Assembly: GCF_017876095.1 (NCBI RefSeq)
Contig: NZ_JAGINM010000006.1
Coordinates: 335,424 to 399,423, forward strand
Reading direction: 5' to 3'
DNA: 64,000 nucleotides
Source: Azospirillum agricola
GTDB taxonomy: Bacteria; Pseudomonadota; Alphaproteobacteria; Azospirillales; Azospirillaceae
Part shown: in pieces, positions 27,825 through 42,182 of the stretch
Layout: the number at the start of each line of letters is the position of its first letter
Numbering within the stretch: position 1 is the first letter of the stretch
The notes under the pieces: model-generated
The model's input: only the letters and a program-made list of their open reading frames with translations
What the model was told of the DNA's origin: nothing
Databases searched by the model: none
Program-made: the position numbers and the translations under genes

Positions 27825-29093
27825 TCAGGACAGGGCGCGGGGCGCGCGGGCGACGCCCGCGTTCACCACCGCCCGGCAGGGGTTGAGGCCGATGGCGTAG
27901 GACAATTCCGCCGGATGGTCGATCCCCCACAGCGCCAGATCGGCCCGCATCCCCGGCGCGATCACGCCGCGGTCGGCCAAGCCCAGCGCCTTGGCGGCAT
28001 GGCGCGTCACCCCGGCCAGCGCCTCCGCCGGGGTCAGCCGGAAGAAGGTGCAGCCCATCGACAGCATCAGCAGCAGCGAGCAGACCGGCGAGGTGCCGGG
28101 GTTGTTGTCGGTCGACAGCGCCATCGCGACGCCGTGGCGGCGCAGCAGGTCGACCGGCGGCATCGTCGTCTCGCGCAGGGCGTAGAAGGCGCCGGGCAGC
28201 AGCACCGCCACCGTGCCGGCCGCCGCCATCGCGGCGATTCCGGCCTCGTCGAGATGCTCGATGTGGTCGGCGGACAGGCCGCCATACTCGGCGACCAGCT
28301 TCGCCCCGCCGAGGTTGCTGAGCTGCTCGGCGTGCAGCTTCACCGGCAGGCCGTGGGCGCGCGCCGCCTCGAACACCCGGCGCGTCTGCGCCACCGAGAA
28401 GCCGATGCCCTCGCAGAAGGCGTCCACCGCGTCGGCCAGCCCGGCGGCGGCGACCGCCGGCAGCGTCGTGCCGACCACCTGGTCGATGTAGCCGTCCGGG
28501 TCGCCCTTGAACTCCGGCGGCAGGGCGTGGGCGCCGAGGAAGGTGGTGCGGATGGCGACCGGACGGACCTTGGCGAGCCGGCGGGCGACGCGCAGCATGC
28601 GCAGTTCGGTCTCGGTGTCGAGCCCGTAGCCGGACTTCACCTCCACCGTGGTGACGCCCTCCGCCAGCAGGCTGTCGAGGCGCGGCAGGGTGGCGGCCAG
28701 CAGCGACTCCTCGTCCGCCGCGCGGGTCGCCGCGACGGTGGAGACGATGCCGCCGCCGGCCCGCGCGATCTCCTCGTAGCTGGCGCCGTTCAGCCGCATC
28801 TCGAACTCGCGCGCCCGGTTGCCGCCGTAGACGAGATGGGTGTGGCAATCGATCAGTCCCGGCGTCATCCAGCCGCCCCCGCCGGAGCGGACATCCGCGG
28901 CCAAAGACTCCATGGGGCCGGGCAGATCGGCGCGCGGGCCCACGAAGACGATGCGGCCGTCCTTGACGCCGATGGCGGCGTCGGTGATCGCGCCGTAGCC
29001 GTCGGCGCCATGGCCTTCGGGAGCCGTCATGGTGGCGACGGACAGGTCGATCCACAGGGTGTCCCAAGGCGTCGTTGCGGCGGCGGTCGGCAT
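27825..29093 (-). CDS. hutI: Imidazolonepropionase
   Basis: 422 residues from the ATG at 29093, which has GGAAAGGA at a good distance upstream; a TTG at 29111 is possible. It hydrolyses imidazolone-5-propionate to N-formimino-glutamate in an amidohydrolase barrel. Metal site HxH in [20 protein letters not shown], and family motifs [43 protein letters not shown] and [12 protein letters not shown]. First gene of the hutI-hutC-hutU operon, 28 bp before hutC. Confidence 0.95.
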   Translation of the reverse strand: MPTAAATTPWDTLWIDLSVATMTAPEGHGADGYGAITDAAIGVKDGRIVFVGPRADLPGPMESLAADVRSGGGGWMTPGLIDCHTHLVYGGNRAREFEMRLNGASYEEIARAGGGIVSTVAATRAADEESLLAATLPRLDSLLAEGVTTVEVKSGYGLDTETELRMLRVARRLAKVRPVAIRTTFLGAHALPPEFKGDPDGYIDQVVGTTLPAVAAAGLADAVDAFCEGIGFSVAQTRRVFEAARAHGLPVKLHAEQLSNLGGAKLVAEYGGLSADHIEHLDEAGIAAMAAAGTVAVLLPGAFYALRETTMPPVDLLRRHGVAMALSTDNNPGTSPVCSLLLMLSMGCTFFRLTPAEALAGVTRHAAKALGLADRGVIAPGMRADLALWGIDHPAELSYAIGLNPCRAVVNAGVARAPRALS

Positions 29094-29143
29094 CGGCGTG
29101 TCCTTTCCCAACAGTCCCTCCCCTACCCGTCCCGACTCCCATC

Positions 29144-29443
29144 CCCTCTCCCCCCGGGGAGAGGGTTAGGGTGAGGGGGACGCATGGCGTGCCGCGAACC
29201 GGAAGCCAATGGCTGAGCCATCTTTTTTTCCGGCCTTCCGGCCGTAACGCCCCCTCACCGGCCCTTCGGGCCAGAGGTCGCTCGCAAGTCTCGCGACCGC
29301 GCTCCACCTCTGGTCACCTTCGGTGCCCAGCCGGCCTGCGGCCGTCGGTTCCACGCCTCTCCCCGGGGGAGGAGAGGGTTATGAAGTCCGCCCCCCTCAC
29401 CCGGCCGGCTGGTGCCGGCCGACCTCTCCCCAGGGGGGAGAGG
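29144..29443. repeat. Cluster of C/G-rich intergenic palindromes (REP-like)
   Basis: The 443-bp space between hutI and hutF holds at least three palindromes of the type CCCTCTCCCC...GGGGAGAGGG: 29144-29165, 29356-29378 and 29423-29443, plus a GCCGGC hairpin near 29404-29419. The text between them is also partly self-complementary (GGCCCTTCGGGCC near 29251). They match the palindromes at 40880-41027 and 6610. No gene is seen in the interval; the frames across it are not protein-like. Confidence 0.7.
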
Positions 29444-29479
29444 CGGAAGAGCGGGTGCCATCGGAAACGTCGAAGGCGC

Positions 29480-29519
29480 TTGGCAGCGGGTTGCCTATAC
29501 TTGTATAGTGTTGTCTATA
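29480..29519 (+). promoter_or_regulatory. hutF promoter overlapping HutC-like palindromes
   Basis: TTGGCA (29480-29485) and TATAGT (29504-29509) are 18 bp apart and would start transcription about 20 bp before the hutF ATG. Overlapping them are two palindromes: CTATACTTGTATAG (29495-29508) and TATAG-N6-CTATA (29504-29519). AT-rich TGTATA-type palindromes are typical of HutC/GntR operators, so repressor binding would block this promoter. Reading is by eye; the TSS is unmapped. Confidence 0.6.
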
Positions 29520-29536
29520 ATAACGAGGGCGCTTGC

Positions 29537-30909
29537 ATGAGCAACCTGTTTTTTGCCTCGGCGCTGCTGCCGCAGGGCTGGGCCGAGAACGTGCTGGTCC
29601 GCCTCGACGGCCGGGGCCGCATCGCCGCGATCGGGACCGGCGCCCCCTGCCCGTCCGACGCCGAGCGCTTCGCCGGCGCCGCCGTCGCCGGCATCGCCAA
29701 CCTGCACTCCCACGCCCACCAGCGCGCCATCGCCGGGCTGGGCGAGTCCTCGGGCGACGGCTCCGACAGCTTCTGGAGCTGGCGCGAGGTGATGTACCGT
29801 GCGCTCGACCGCATGGACCCCGACGATTTCGAGGCGGTCGCCGCCCAGCTCTATGTGGAGGCGCTGAAGGCCGGTTTCACCGCCGTCGCCGAGTTCCATT
29901 ACCTGCACCACGACCGCGACGGCCGTCCCTACGCCGATCCAGCCGAGACGAGCCACCGCGCCGTCGCCGCCGCGCGCGCCGCCGGGCTGCCGATCACACT
30001 GCTGCCGGTGCTCTACAACGCGTCGGGCTTCGGCGGCACGCCGCCGACCGCCGGGCAGCGCCGCTTCATCCATGACGGGAAGGGTTTCCAGCGGCTGACC
30101 GAGCGCCTGCGCGCCGCCTACGGCGAGGCCGACGACGTGCGGCTCGGCATCGCCCCGCATTCGCTGCGCGCGGTGCCCGAAGCCCTGCTGGCCGAGACCG
30201 TCGCCGCCCACCGCGCCGCCAGCCCGGCCGGCCCGATCCACATCCACATCGCCGAACAGCGCAAGGAAGTGGACGACAGCCTCGCCTTCTCCGGCCGCCG
30301 CCCGGTCGAGTGGCTGCTGGAGCGCCACGCGCTGGACGGCCGCTGGTGCCTGATCCACGCCACCCACATGACGGAATCCGAGGTCGCCGCCGTGGCTGCC
30401 AGCGGCGCCGTCGCCGGCCTCTGCCCGACGACCGAGGCCAACCTCGGCGACGGCTTCTTCGCCGCCGAATCCTACATGGCGCGGAGCGGACGCTGGGGCA
30501 TCGGCTCGGACAGCCACATCTCGGTCAGCCCGGTCGAGGATCTGCGCTGGCTCGAATACGGCGCGCGGCTGACCAGCGGGCGGCGCACCGTGCTGGCCGG
30601 CGGCCCCCGCCGCTCCACCGCCCGCCGGCTGGTCGAGGACGCCCAGGCCGGCGGCGCCCAGGCCACCGGCTTCGAGGCCGGGCGCCTCGCGCCCGGCATG
30701 CGCGCCGACATCGTCGTGCTCGACACCGCCCACCCGCTGCTCGCCGCCCGCCAGGGCGACGCGCTGCTCGACGGCTGGATCTTCGCCGGCAACGCCAACC
30801 TCGTGCGCGACGTGGTGATCGCCGGACGGACGATCGTCCGCGACCGCCGCCACCCGCGGGAGGACGCGATCGCCGAACGCTTCACACACACCTTGGGGAG
30901 ACTTCTGGG

Positions 30910-30913
<4 letters not shown>
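29537..30913 (+). CDS. hutF: Formimidoylglutamate deiminase
   Basis: 458 residues from the ATG at 29537, preceded by GAGGG. Amidohydrolase-fold enzyme that deaminates N-formimino-L-glutamate to N-formyl-L-glutamate. Motifs: [18 protein letters not shown] (metal-binding HxH), [45 protein letters not shown] and [20 protein letters not shown]. Its presence shows the five-step route through formylglutamate rather than HutG-type formiminoglutamase. The stop overlaps the hutH start by 4 bp. Confidence 0.95.
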
Positions 30914-32450
<1,537 letters not shown>

Positions 32451-32454
<4 letters not shown>

Positions 32455-33332
32455 CGGCCCTTGCCCGCTCTCCCGTCTTCGAGCTGACGCGCGGCGACGG
32501 CCCGCTGGTGGTCAGCATGCCCCATTGCGGCACGGAACTGGCGCCGGGGCTGGCCGAGCGGCTGACGCCCGAGGCGCGCACCCTGTGCGATACCGACTGG
32601 CACATCCCCCGCCTCTACGGCTTCGCCGGCGGGCTCGGCGCCACGCTGCTCAGCGCCCGCTTCTCGCGCTTCGTCGTCGACCTCAACCGGCCGCCGGGCG
32701 GCGAGAGCCTCTATCCCGGACAGGCGACGACCGGCCTGTGCCCGGAAACCCTGTTCGACGGCCGCCCGCTCTACCGCGACGGCACGGCGCCGGACGCGGC
32801 GGAGACCGCCGAACGGGTCGAAACCTATTGGCGTCCCTACCACGACGCGCTGGCGGCGGAGCTGGAGCGGGTGAAGGCGCGCCACGGCTTCGCCATCCTC
32901 TACGACGCCCATTCGATCCGCAGCCGGGTGCCCCGGCTGTTCGAGGGCCGGCTGCCCGACCTCAACCTCGGCACCGCGCGCGGCGCCAGCGCCGCCCCGG
33001 ATCTGATCGCCCGCACGGTCGCCGTCATGGAGAGCGCCTCGGCGAGGGAGGGGTTGAGCTGCGTCGCCGACGGCCGCTTCGTCGGCGGCCACATCACCCG
33101 CCATTACGGCCGCCCGGCGGAGAACATCCACGCCCTGCAAATGGAACTGACGCAGGACCGCTACATGAACGAGGAGGACGAGGACGGCCAGGGGGACGGC
33201 CAGGGGGACGACCAGGGGGGCAGCGCCGGGCACGGTCCCGCCTTCGCCTACCGCCCCGACCGGGCCGAGCGGTTGCAACGCGTGCTGGTCCCCCTGCTGG
33301 AAACGCTGGCCGGCTGGCGACCGGCAACCTGA
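32451..33332 (+). CDS. hutG: N-formylglutamate deformylase
   Basis: 293 residues. It hydrolyses N-formyl-L-glutamate to glutamate and formate, the last step of the route. Family features: [56 protein letters not shown] and [18 protein letters not shown] with a final [20 protein letters not shown]. Odd: a DGQG low-complexity insert from a 12-bp tandem repeat (33183-33218) precedes the C-terminal [19 protein letters not shown] helix, probably a surface loop extension. Ends the hutFHG operon. Confidence 0.93.
33183..33218 (+). repeat. 12-bp tandem repeat in hutG
   Basis: Three copies of GACGGCCAGGGG (the third has one change) encode [12 protein letters not shown] near the HutG C-terminus. In frame, so copy number can vary without disrupting the gene. 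Confidence 0.85.
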
Positions 33333-33387
33333 ACGGCGGGGACGGCAGCGGGGGCGGGGCCGGGGGCGAGGGCGGGCTGAGCCGTGC

Positions 33388-33939
33388 TCACGCGCCCCGG
33401 CCAGCGGATCGATGCGCATGCCATTCGGCGCGCGTGATCTCCCAAAGCTCGCTCTCGTGCCGACCCGAAACATAGCCGCGCACGTCGGTGCGGACGACGC
33501 GCATGCCGCTGCGCTCCGAGATGCGCCGCGAGCCCTCGTTGGCGACCGCCTTCGGCACGCGCAGCACCCCATGGCCCAGCGCGTCGAACCAGACGTCGGT
33601 CACCGGCCCGCAGGCCTCCTCCATCAGCCCCCGTCCCTGCCAGGGCAGGCCGAGCCAGAAGCCGCGGTTGTTGTCCTCCTCGATCATCAGGCTGATCACG
33701 CCGATGACCTCTTCCGGCCGCTCCCGCAGGCGGAGCGTCCAGTGGAACGCCTCTTCCCGCTCCATCGCCGGCAGGGCGACATCGCGGATGAAGACGAGGG
33801 CGCCGTCCGCCGGGTAGGGCCAGGGAACACGGTCGTTCAGGAAACGCACGATCTCCCAATGCGGGAAATGGCGCTGGATCGCCGGGGCGTCGGGCAGGGC
33901 CAACGGCCGAAGCTCCAGGCGCGGCGTGCTGAAGCTCAT
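33388..33939 (-). CDS. GNAT-family N-acetyltransferase
   Basis: 183 residues if started at the ATG at 33939 (MSFSTPRLELRPL), which places the typical TPRLxLRPL strand at the N-terminus; an ATG at 33963 would add 8 residues. Features of RimJ/RimL-like acetyltransferases: VFIRDVALPAMEREEAFHWT, VIGVISLMIEEDNNRGFWLG, LPWQGRGLMEEACGPVTDVW (acetyl-CoA loop of Q/RxxGxG/A type) and VANEGSRRISERSGMRVV. It acetylates an amine on an unknown small molecule or a protein N-terminus. Single gene downstream of clpB's terminator. Confidence 0.85.
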   Translation of the reverse strand: MSFSTPRLELRPLALPDAPAIQRHFPHWEIVRFLNDRVPWPYPADGALVFIRDVALPAMEREEAFHWTLRLRERPEEVIGVISLMIEEDNNRGFWLGLPWQGRGLMEEACGPVTDVWFDALGHGVLRVPKAVANEGSRRISERSGMRVVRTDVRGYVSGRHESELWEITRAEWHAHRSAGRGA

Positions 33940-34000
33940 CGCCGCAACGGATCGCTTGTCCATCCCGTCCACCACCCCAAGGACAACACCCAAACGACAA

Positions 34001-34030
34001 GGGGAACGCGCCCGGCCGGACGCGCTCCCC
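34001..34030 (-). terminator. Probable clpB terminator
   Basis: GGGGAACGCG ... CGCGCTCCCC forms a 10-bp stem with one G-U wobble, about 57 bp after the clpB stop. In the minus transcript it is followed by TTGTCGTTT, a weak U-rich tract. Confidence 0.5.
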
Positions 34031-34086
34031 CCGATCCTCGCGGACTCCGTTCAGCGCATCAAGGGGTCAGCGCATCACCGCCACCC

Positions 34087-36765
<2,679 letters not shown>

Positions 36766-36860
36766 TCGGCACTCCGTTTCCAGTGTCCCGCCCTGTCCAC
36801 AGGCGCGGGGAGCGCCCTTGCCGGCCCGCCTCATGCGCGGCCATCCGGCGCCTCGGGACT

Positions 36861-36890
36861 CAAATGGTTAACGAAAAAGCCCCGATCAAG
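36861..36890 (-). promoter_or_regulatory. Candidate sigma-32 promoter for clpB
   Basis: On the minus strand CTTGATC (36890-36884) and CCATTTG (36867-36861), 16 bp apart, approximate the heat-shock consensus CTTGAA - CCCCATnT, about 95 bp before the clpB ATG. The match is partial. Confidence 0.3.
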
Positions 36891-36960
36891 AGGGGGAGGA
36901 AGGGATACGGATGAAGAGTGGCGGGCGGCCAGATTGAGGGGTATAGGTCATAATGCCAAG

Positions 36961-36984
36961 CTATCGTTAGGTTTGATTCGATAG
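36961..36984. promoter_or_regulatory. Inverted repeat before LysR gene
   Basis: CTATCG - N12 - CGATAG is a perfect 6-bp inverted repeat centred about 45 bp before the LysR ATG, in the divergent clpB/LysR interval. Position and symmetry suit a LysR-type autoregulatory site. Confidence 0.45.
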
Positions 36985-37016
36985 GGCTTTTTTGATCGGC
37001 GGGAGAATCAGGCGCG

Positions 37017-37931
37017 ATGGATCTGCGGCAGCTCCGCTATTTCCTCGGCATCGTCGAGCATGGCTCGATCTCGCGCGCGGCCGATGTCCTGCGGGTGGCG
37101 CAGCCGGCGCTGAGCCTGCACCTGAAGCGGCTGGAGGAGGATTTCGGCTGCCAGCTCGTGCTGCGCACGGCGCGCGGCGTGGTGCCGACGGAAAGCGGCC
37201 GGCGGCTGGCCCAGCGCGCCGTCACCCTGATCGAATCCATGGACAGCCTGCGCGACGAGGTCCGCGCGGTCGAGGCGGTGCCGGCCGGCCCGGCGACGGT
37301 GGGCATCCCGACCTCGCTGGGGCCGGTGCTGACGGTGCCGCTGGCGCTGGCGGTGCGCCGCACCCACCCGCAGATCCGCCTGCGCGTGGTCGAGGGGCTG
37401 TCGGGCCACATGCTGGAGTGGGTGCTGTCGGGACAGCTCGACGTGGCGCTGGTGTTCGGGGCCAAGGACATGGGCGGGCTGACCGCCGAGTTCGTGGCTC
37501 GGGAATCGCTGCATCTGGTCGGACCGGCCGAGGACCCGCTGTTCGCCGGGCGCGAGTCGATCCCCTTCGGCGAGGCGCTGGCCCTGCCGCTGATCCTGCC
37601 CGGCCGCCCTCACGGCGTGCGCGAGGAGGTCGAGCACGCGGCACTGCTGGCGCGCGGCGCCGTGACGGTGGCGATGGAGATCGACGCGTTGGAGCAGATC
37701 AAGGCGCTGGTCGCCGAGGGCTGCGGCTACACCGTGCTGTCGGAGCGGGTGGCGCGCTACGGTCCGGTCGCCGAGCGGCTCGCCGGGTTGCCGATCGCCG
37801 ATCCGCGAATCGACCGCAAGATCCTGCTGGCCCACGCCACCGGCCGCCCGATGCCGGCGGCGGCGCGCGCCGTCCACGCCATCCTGACCGACCTGCTGGC
37901 CGGGCTGACGCGCGACGGGGAGTGGCGGTAG
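37017..37931 (+). CDS. LysR-family regulator, Nac/Cbl-like
   Basis: 304 residues. N-terminal helix-turn-helix MDLRQLRYFLGIVEHGSISR, AADVLRVAQPALSLHLKRLE; effector domain with ATVGIPTSLGPVLTVPLALA, VEGLSGHMLEWVLSGQLDVA and KALVAEGCGYTVLSERV. This N-terminal type is common in nitrogen or aromatic-acid regulators; the MDLRQLRYF start resembles the Nac group, but the ligand cannot be set. It is convergent with the betaine-type ABC genes (6 bp from yehW stop), which are therefore not obviously its target. Confidence 0.88.
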   Translation: MDLRQLRYFLGIVEHGSISRAADVLRVAQPALSLHLKRLEEDFGCQLVLRTARGVVPTESGRRLAQRAVTLIESMDSLRDEVRAVEAVPAGPATVGIPTSLGPVLTVPLALAVRRTHPQIRLRVVEGLSGHMLEWVLSGQLDVALVFGAKDMGGLTAEFVARESLHLVGPAEDPLFAGRESIPFGEALALPLILPGRPHGVREEVEHAALLARGAVTVAMEIDALEQIKALVAEGCGYTVLSERVARYGPVAERLAGLPIADPRIDRKILLAHATGRPMPAAARAVHAILTDLLAGLTRDGEWR

Positions 37932-37937
37932 CTCCCC

Positions 37938-38681
37938 CTAGCCCTCCGTCCGCCAGCGCACGCTCCAGGCCGCCAGCCGCTCGAAACCGGCGTCGAGCAC
38001 CAGCGCCAGCGCGCCGACGATCAGGGCGCCCTGGATGACGTAGGCCTGGTTCGAGCCGTTCAGCCCGACGATGATCGGCAGCCCCAGGGTCTTCGCGCCC
38101 ACCGTCGAGGCGATGGCGGCGGTGCCGGTGTTGACGATCACCGCCGTCCGCACCCCGGCCAGGATCACCGGCGCCGCCAGCGGCAGCTCGACCCGGAACA
38201 GGGTTTCCCACGGCCCCATGCCGAGGCCGCGCGCCGACTCGCGCACCGCGTCGGACACGCCTTCCAGCCCGGCGATGGTGTTCCGCACCACCGGCAGCAG
38301 GGCGTAGAGCGACAGCGCGATCAGCGCCGGCAGCGGGCCGAAGCCGATCGACGGCACCGCCAGCGCCAGCACCGCCACCGGCGGAAAGGTCTGGCCCATG
38401 GTCGCCACCGCCTCCAGCAGGCCACGGAACTCCGCGCCCCACGGCCGGGTGACGGCGATCCCGGCGAGGCCGCCGGCCGCCACCGCGATCAGGCTCGACG
38501 CGCCGACCAAGGCCATATGGTCGAGGGTCAGGGTGAGGAAGGTCTCCGCCTCATAGAGCGGCCGGTCGAGCGCCGGGTAGAGCGCGGCGAACAGCGGCTT
38601 CAGCGCCGGCATGCCCAGCACCAGCGCGGCCAGCGCCAGCAGGGCCAGCATCAGCCGCCCGGTCAGCGGATCGAGACGCAT
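37938..38681 (-). CDS. yehW: Betaine/choline-type ABC importer permease (YehW-like)
   Basis: 247 residues from the ATG at 38681, 11 bp after the ATPase stop. Several transmembrane helices (about residues 10-30, 55-80, 90-115, 125-145, 180-205 and 215-230) and the importer EAA loop in [23 protein letters not shown] region, which docks on the ATPase. Family: OpuC/Osm-type permeases of quaternary ammonium transport. It completes the SBP-permease-ATPase-permease order seen in osmF-yehYXW. Confidence 0.85.
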   Translation of the reverse strand: MRLDPLTGRLMLALLALAALVLGMPALKPLFAALYPALDRPLYEAETFLTLTLDHMALVGASSLIAVAAGGLAGIAVTRPWGAEFRGLLEAVATMGQTFPPVAVLALAVPSIGFGPLPALIALSLYALLPVVRNTIAGLEGVSDAVRESARGLGMGPWETLFRVELPLAAPVILAGVRTAVIVNTGTAAIASTVGAKTLGLPIIVGLNGSNQAYVIQGALIVGALALVLDAGFERLAAWSVRWRTEG

Positions 38682-38692
38682 AACGCCGGTCG

Positions 38693-39691
38693 TCACGGCG
38701 ACACCGGGGGCGACACCGGGGGCGACACCGGGGGCGATACGGGGGGCGGCGCCGAAGGATCGCGCACGAGGTCGGCAAGGTGCAGCACCCCGGCGGGGCG
38801 CCCCTCGCCATCGACCACCGGCAGGCGGTCGGCGCCGCGCGCCACCATCTCCGACAGGGCGCGGTGCAGCGGCGTGGCGCTGGACACCGGCGGGCCGGGG
38901 ATGGGGGGAATGGCGGGTTCCGGCCGGACGCGCCGGGCGACGGTCTCCACCGCCAGCCGCTTCAACCCCCACTCCTCGCGCCCGACCAGATCGCGCACCA
39001 TTCCGCTCGCCGGGTCGGTCAGGATGGCGAGCGGCGGCGCGCACTGGACCAGCCGGCCATGGTCCATCACCGCGACGCGGTCGGCCAGCGCCAACGCCTC
39101 GTCCATGTCGTGGGTGACGAAGACGATCGTCGTCCCGGTCCCCCGGTGGATCGCCGCCATCTCGCCCTGCAAGGCGCCGCGCGTGATCGGGTCGAGCGCG
39201 CTGAAGGGTTCGTCCATCAGCAGGACGCGCGGCTCGGCCGCCAGCGCGCGGGCGACGCCGACCCGCTGCTGCTGCCCGCCGGAGAGCTGGTGCGGGTAGG
39301 CGGTGCGGAAGCGCCGTGGGTCGAGCTTCAGCAGTTCCAGCAGCTCCGTCACGCGGTCGCGCACCCGCGCCCTCGGCCAGCCGAGCAGGTCCGGCACCGT
39401 CGCGATGTTGCGCTCCACCGTCCAGTGCGGGAACAGCCCGACCGACTGGATGACGTAGCCCATGCGCCGCCGCAGCGCCTCGGGCGGCAGCCCGGCGATG
39501 TCGGCGCCGTCGACGCGGATGATCCCCGAATCCGGCGCGATCAGCCGGTTCATCATCCGCAGCAGCGTCGATTTGCCCGACCCGGACGGGCCGACCAGGA
39601 CGAGGAACTCGCCCTCCTCCACCGTCATCGACACGGCATCGACGGCGGTCCAGGACCCGAAGCGCTTGGTCACCCGCTCCAGCGCGATCAT
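38693..39691 (-). CDS. yehX: Betaine-type ABC importer ATPase (YehX-like)
   Basis: 332 residues from the ATG at 39691. ABC motifs: Walker [18 protein letters not shown] (about residue 36), Q-loop [11 protein letters not shown], signature [15 protein letters not shown], Walker [13 protein letters not shown] and H-loop [10 protein letters not shown]. After about residue 255 a single CBS-like segment follows ([20 protein letters not shown]), rather than the pair usual in ProV/OpuCA, and the tail is a PPVS repeat. It overlaps the yehY stop by 4 bp. Osmotic regulation via the CBS region would be by analogy with OpuA only. Confidence 0.88.
   Translation of the reverse strand: MIALERVTKRFGSWTAVDAVSMTVEEGEFLVLVGPSGSGKSTLLRMMNRLIAPDSGIIRVDGADIAGLPPEALRRRMGYVIQSVGLFPHWTVERNIATVPDLLGWPRARVRDRVTELLELLKLDPRRFRTAYPHQLSGGQQQRVGVARALAAEPRVLLMDEPFSALDPITRGALQGEMAAIHRGTGTTIVFVTHDMDEALALADRVAVMDHGRLVQCAPPLAILTDPASGMVRDLVGREEWGLKRLAVETVARRVRPEPAIPPIPGPPVSSATPLHRALSEMVARGADRLPVVDGEGRPAGVLHLADLVRDPSAPPPVSPPVSPPVSPPVSP
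38699..38746 (-). repeat. 12-bp tandem repeat in yehX tail
   Basis: Four copies of CGACACCGGGGG (plus-strand reading; the fourth CGATACGGGGGG) encode the [17 protein letters not shown]-terminus of the ATPase. Each unit is in frame. Confidence 0.9.
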
Positions 39692-40863
39692 GCGGAGGCT
39701 CCCCCGGTCATGGCCCGGTCCCGGTTCCCAGCGGTCAGGGCGACGGCGAGCGTCAGCAGCGCGTCGGCGGCGACGGCGAGCAGGATGACCGGCACGGCCC
39801 CCAGCAGCACCAGATCGAGCGCGTTGGCGAACAGCCCCTGGAACATGATCGCCCCCAGCCCGCCGGCCCCGATCAGCGCCGCCACCGCCGCCAGCCCGAC
39901 CGCCTGCACCAGCGTCACCCGAAGCCCGGTCAGGAACACCGGCAAGGCCAGCGGAAGCTCGACGCGCAGGAAGATCTGGCGCGGCGTCATTCCCATGCCG
40001 CGCGCCGCCTGCCGCACGTCGTCGGGCACGCCCTCCAGCCCGACCGCCATGTTGCGGGTGATCGGCAGCAGCGAATAGACGGTCAGCGCGATCACCGCCG
40101 GCACCGGCCCGACCCCGCTGATCCCCAACCCCGGCAGGAGCGTGGCGAGGGCGGCGAGCGGCGCCATCAGCAGCCCGAACAGGGCGATCGACGGGATGGT
40201 CTGCACGAGGTTCAGCACCGGAAACACCAACCGCCCGACGCGCGGCGAGCGTTGCGCCAGGATCCCCAGCGGCACGCCGATCAGCAGCGTCGGCAGCAGC
40301 GCCGCCAGCACCAGCGCGCCGTGCCGCAGCACCGCGTCGGCGAAGACGTCGCTGCGATTGGCGTATTCCTTGAGGATCGAGAGCTGGTCGAGCCGGCCGG
40401 CCGCCAGCTCCAGCGCCACCAGCCCGGCGACCGCCCCGCCGGCGGCGAAGCGCACCCAGGCCCCGGTCCAGGCGCCCAGGTGGAGCCGCCGCAGCGCGTC
40501 GGCCATGGCGAGCAGGCCGGTTGCCGCCAGCACCCAGAACCCCGCCCCGAACGAGGTGCGCGCGGCGGGAGAGGCGGTGGCGGCCAGCGTCCCGGCGTGG
40601 GTTCCGGCGAGCCAGACCAGCCCGGCGGTGAACAGCCCGCCGGCCACGGCGGAGGCTGTCAGGACCGGGCGCGACGGCGGCAGAAAGGGGGCGGCGAGCA
40701 GCAGGACGCCGGGCAGCAGTGCCGTCCAGGCCGAGGCCGGGGCGGCGTGCAGGACATCCCACAGCGGCACGGGCTTCCCCGACAGCAGCCGGTTCGGCGC
40801 GAAGCCGAGAAAGGGAAGCGCGAGCGCGGCGGCGACGCCGACCAGCGCCAGCAGCAGCGCCAC
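39688..40863 (-). CDS. yehY: Betaine-type ABC importer permease, long form (YehY-like)
   Basis: 391 residues from the GTG at 40863 (about the length of YehY); an ATG at 40923 would place the first 20 residues inside a REP-like palindrome and is less likely. An N-terminal extension of several TM helices (residues 1-150) precedes the permease domain, as in YehY/OsmY. EAA loop: [20 protein letters not shown]. Core helices include [20 protein letters not shown] and [20 protein letters not shown]. Works with the YehW-like permease in the membrane. Confidence 0.85.
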   Translation of the reverse strand: MALLLALVGVAAALALPFLGFAPNRLLSGKPVPLWDVLHAAPASAWTALLPGVLLLAAPFLPPSRPVLTASAVAGGLFTAGLVWLAGTHAGTLAATASPAARTSFGAGFWVLAATGLLAMADALRRLHLGAWTGAWVRFAAGGAVAGLVALELAAGRLDQLSILKEYANRSDVFADAVLRHGALVLAALLPTLLIGVPLGILAQRSPRVGRLVFPVLNLVQTIPSIALFGLLMAPLAALATLLPGLGISGVGPVPAVIALTVYSLLPITRNMAVGLEGVPDDVRQAARGMGMTPRQIFLRVELPLALPVFLTGLRVTLVQAVGLAAVAALIGAGGLGAIMFQGLFANALDLVLLGAVPVILLAVAADALLTLAVALTAGNRDRAMTGGASA

Positions 40864-40879
40864 CCGGTTGCGGACATGT

Positions 40880-41027
40880 CCCTCTCCCGCCCCGGGAGAG
40901 GGAGGGGACCCATGCGTCAGCATGGGGAGGGTGAGGGGCTATCGGGACATGGATCGCGTCCCGCCACCGATCGCCCCTCTCCCTTCCCGCTTCGCGGGCC
41001 CCTTCCCTCTCCCGGGACGGGAGAGGG
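40880..41027. repeat. Two REP-like palindromes between yehY and osmF genes
   Basis: CCCTCTCCC-GCCCC-GGGAGAGGG (40880-40902) and CCCTCTCCC-GGGAC-GGGAGAGGG (41005-41027), with a CCCGC-TTC-GCGGG hairpin between them at 40986-40998. They match the hutI-hutF cluster in sequence and separate the binding-protein gene from the rest of the importer operon, where they could lower downstream expression. Confidence 0.75.
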
Positions 41028-41050
41028 ACAGCATGCCCCACCCCACCCGC

Positions 41051-41992
41051 TCACTTCAGGAAGCCCTTCGCCTTCAAATAGGCGGTGGCGACCTGCTTCT
41101 GGTCCTGGCCCTCCACCGATATCTTCGCGTTCAGCCCACGCAGCGTCTCGGCGTCCAGCGAGGCGAAGACCGGCTCCAGCACCGTGCGGATCGTCGGATT
41201 CGTCTCCAGCGCGGCGGCCCGCACGGTCGGAGCCGGCTCATAGACCATCTGCGCGCCCTTGGTGTCGCGCATCACCACCAGATCGAGCGCCGCGATGGCG
41301 CCGTCGGTGCCGTAGACCATCGCGCTGTTGACGCCCGACGTCCCCTCCGCCGCCGCGCGGATGGTGGCGGCGGTGTCGCCACCGGCCAGCACCAGGATCT
41401 GCTCCGGCTTCATCGCGAAGCCGTAGGTGCCCTGGAAGGAGGGCAGCGCCGCCGGGCTTTCGACGAACTCGGCCGAGGCGGCGATCTTCGCCGCGCCGCC
41501 CGCCACCCACTTGGCGAAATCCTCCATGGTGGCGAGCTTGTTGGCGGTCGCCACGTCGCGGCGCACGGCGATGGCCCAGGTGTTGTTGGCCGGCGCCGGC
41601 TTCAGCCAGACGATTCCGTTCTTCTCCTGGTCGAGCTGCCTCACCTTCTCGTAGCCGGCGCCGGCGTTCTTCCACACCGGGTCGCCGTCGATGTTGAAGA
41701 AGAAGGCGCCGTTTCCGGTGTATTCCGGGTAGAGGTCGATCTCCCCGGCGAGCAGGGCGCCGCGCACGATCTTGGTCGGGCCGAGCTGGATCTTGTTGAC
41801 GGTCGCCACACCGTTGGCCTCCAGCACCTGGAGGATCATGGTGCCGAGCAGCCCGCTCTCCGCGTCGAGCTTGGAGCCGACGCGCACCGGGTCGGCGGCC
41901 CGCGCCGGTCCCGTCGTGACTCCCATCCCCAGCATCAGGCCCAGCGTCAGCGCAGCGACGGCCCGTCGCGTCACCCATCCGTTCACGATCAT
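41051..41992 (-). CDS. osmF: Betaine-type substrate-binding protein (OsmF-like)
   Basis: 313 residues with a signal peptide (TRRAVAALTLGLMLGMGVTT, cleavage near ARA-AD). The OpuAC/OsmF-type fold is shown by PVRVGSKLDAESGLLGTMIL, GALLAGEIDLYPEYTGNGAF, WLKPAPANNTWAIAV and AEGTSGVNSAMVYGTDGAIA. It binds a quaternary ammonium compound or related osmolyte in the periplasm and feeds YehY/YehW. In E. coli the Yeh system has low affinity, so the physiological ligand remains open. Confidence 0.9.
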   Translation of the reverse strand: MIVNGWVTRRAVAALTLGLMLGMGVTTGPARAADPVRVGSKLDAESGLLGTMILQVLEANGVATVNKIQLGPTKIVRGALLAGEIDLYPEYTGNGAFFFNIDGDPVWKNAGAGYEKVRQLDQEKNGIVWLKPAPANNTWAIAVRRDVATANKLATMEDFAKWVAGGAAKIAASAEFVESPAALPSFQGTYGFAMKPEQILVLAGGDTAATIRAAAEGTSGVNSAMVYGTDGAIAALDLVVMRDTKGAQMVYEPAPTVRAAALETNPTIRTVLEPVFASLDAETLRGLNAKISVEGQDQKQVATAYLKAKGFLK

Positions 41993-42182
41993 CCCCTCCC
42001 CCGCACGCCGGCTTCCGGCCGGCCGGCCCGGACCGAATCCGGGAACAAAGGATGATCAGATTTGCCGCGCGCGGCAACCCACCCTTTCCGTCTCTCCGTT
42101 CCGGGATAGTACCACCGTCTTGCGGGGAGGCTTTTTTGCCGTTTCGCCTGTTGTGCAAGGGGATGAAACAAGGGAGACCGCC

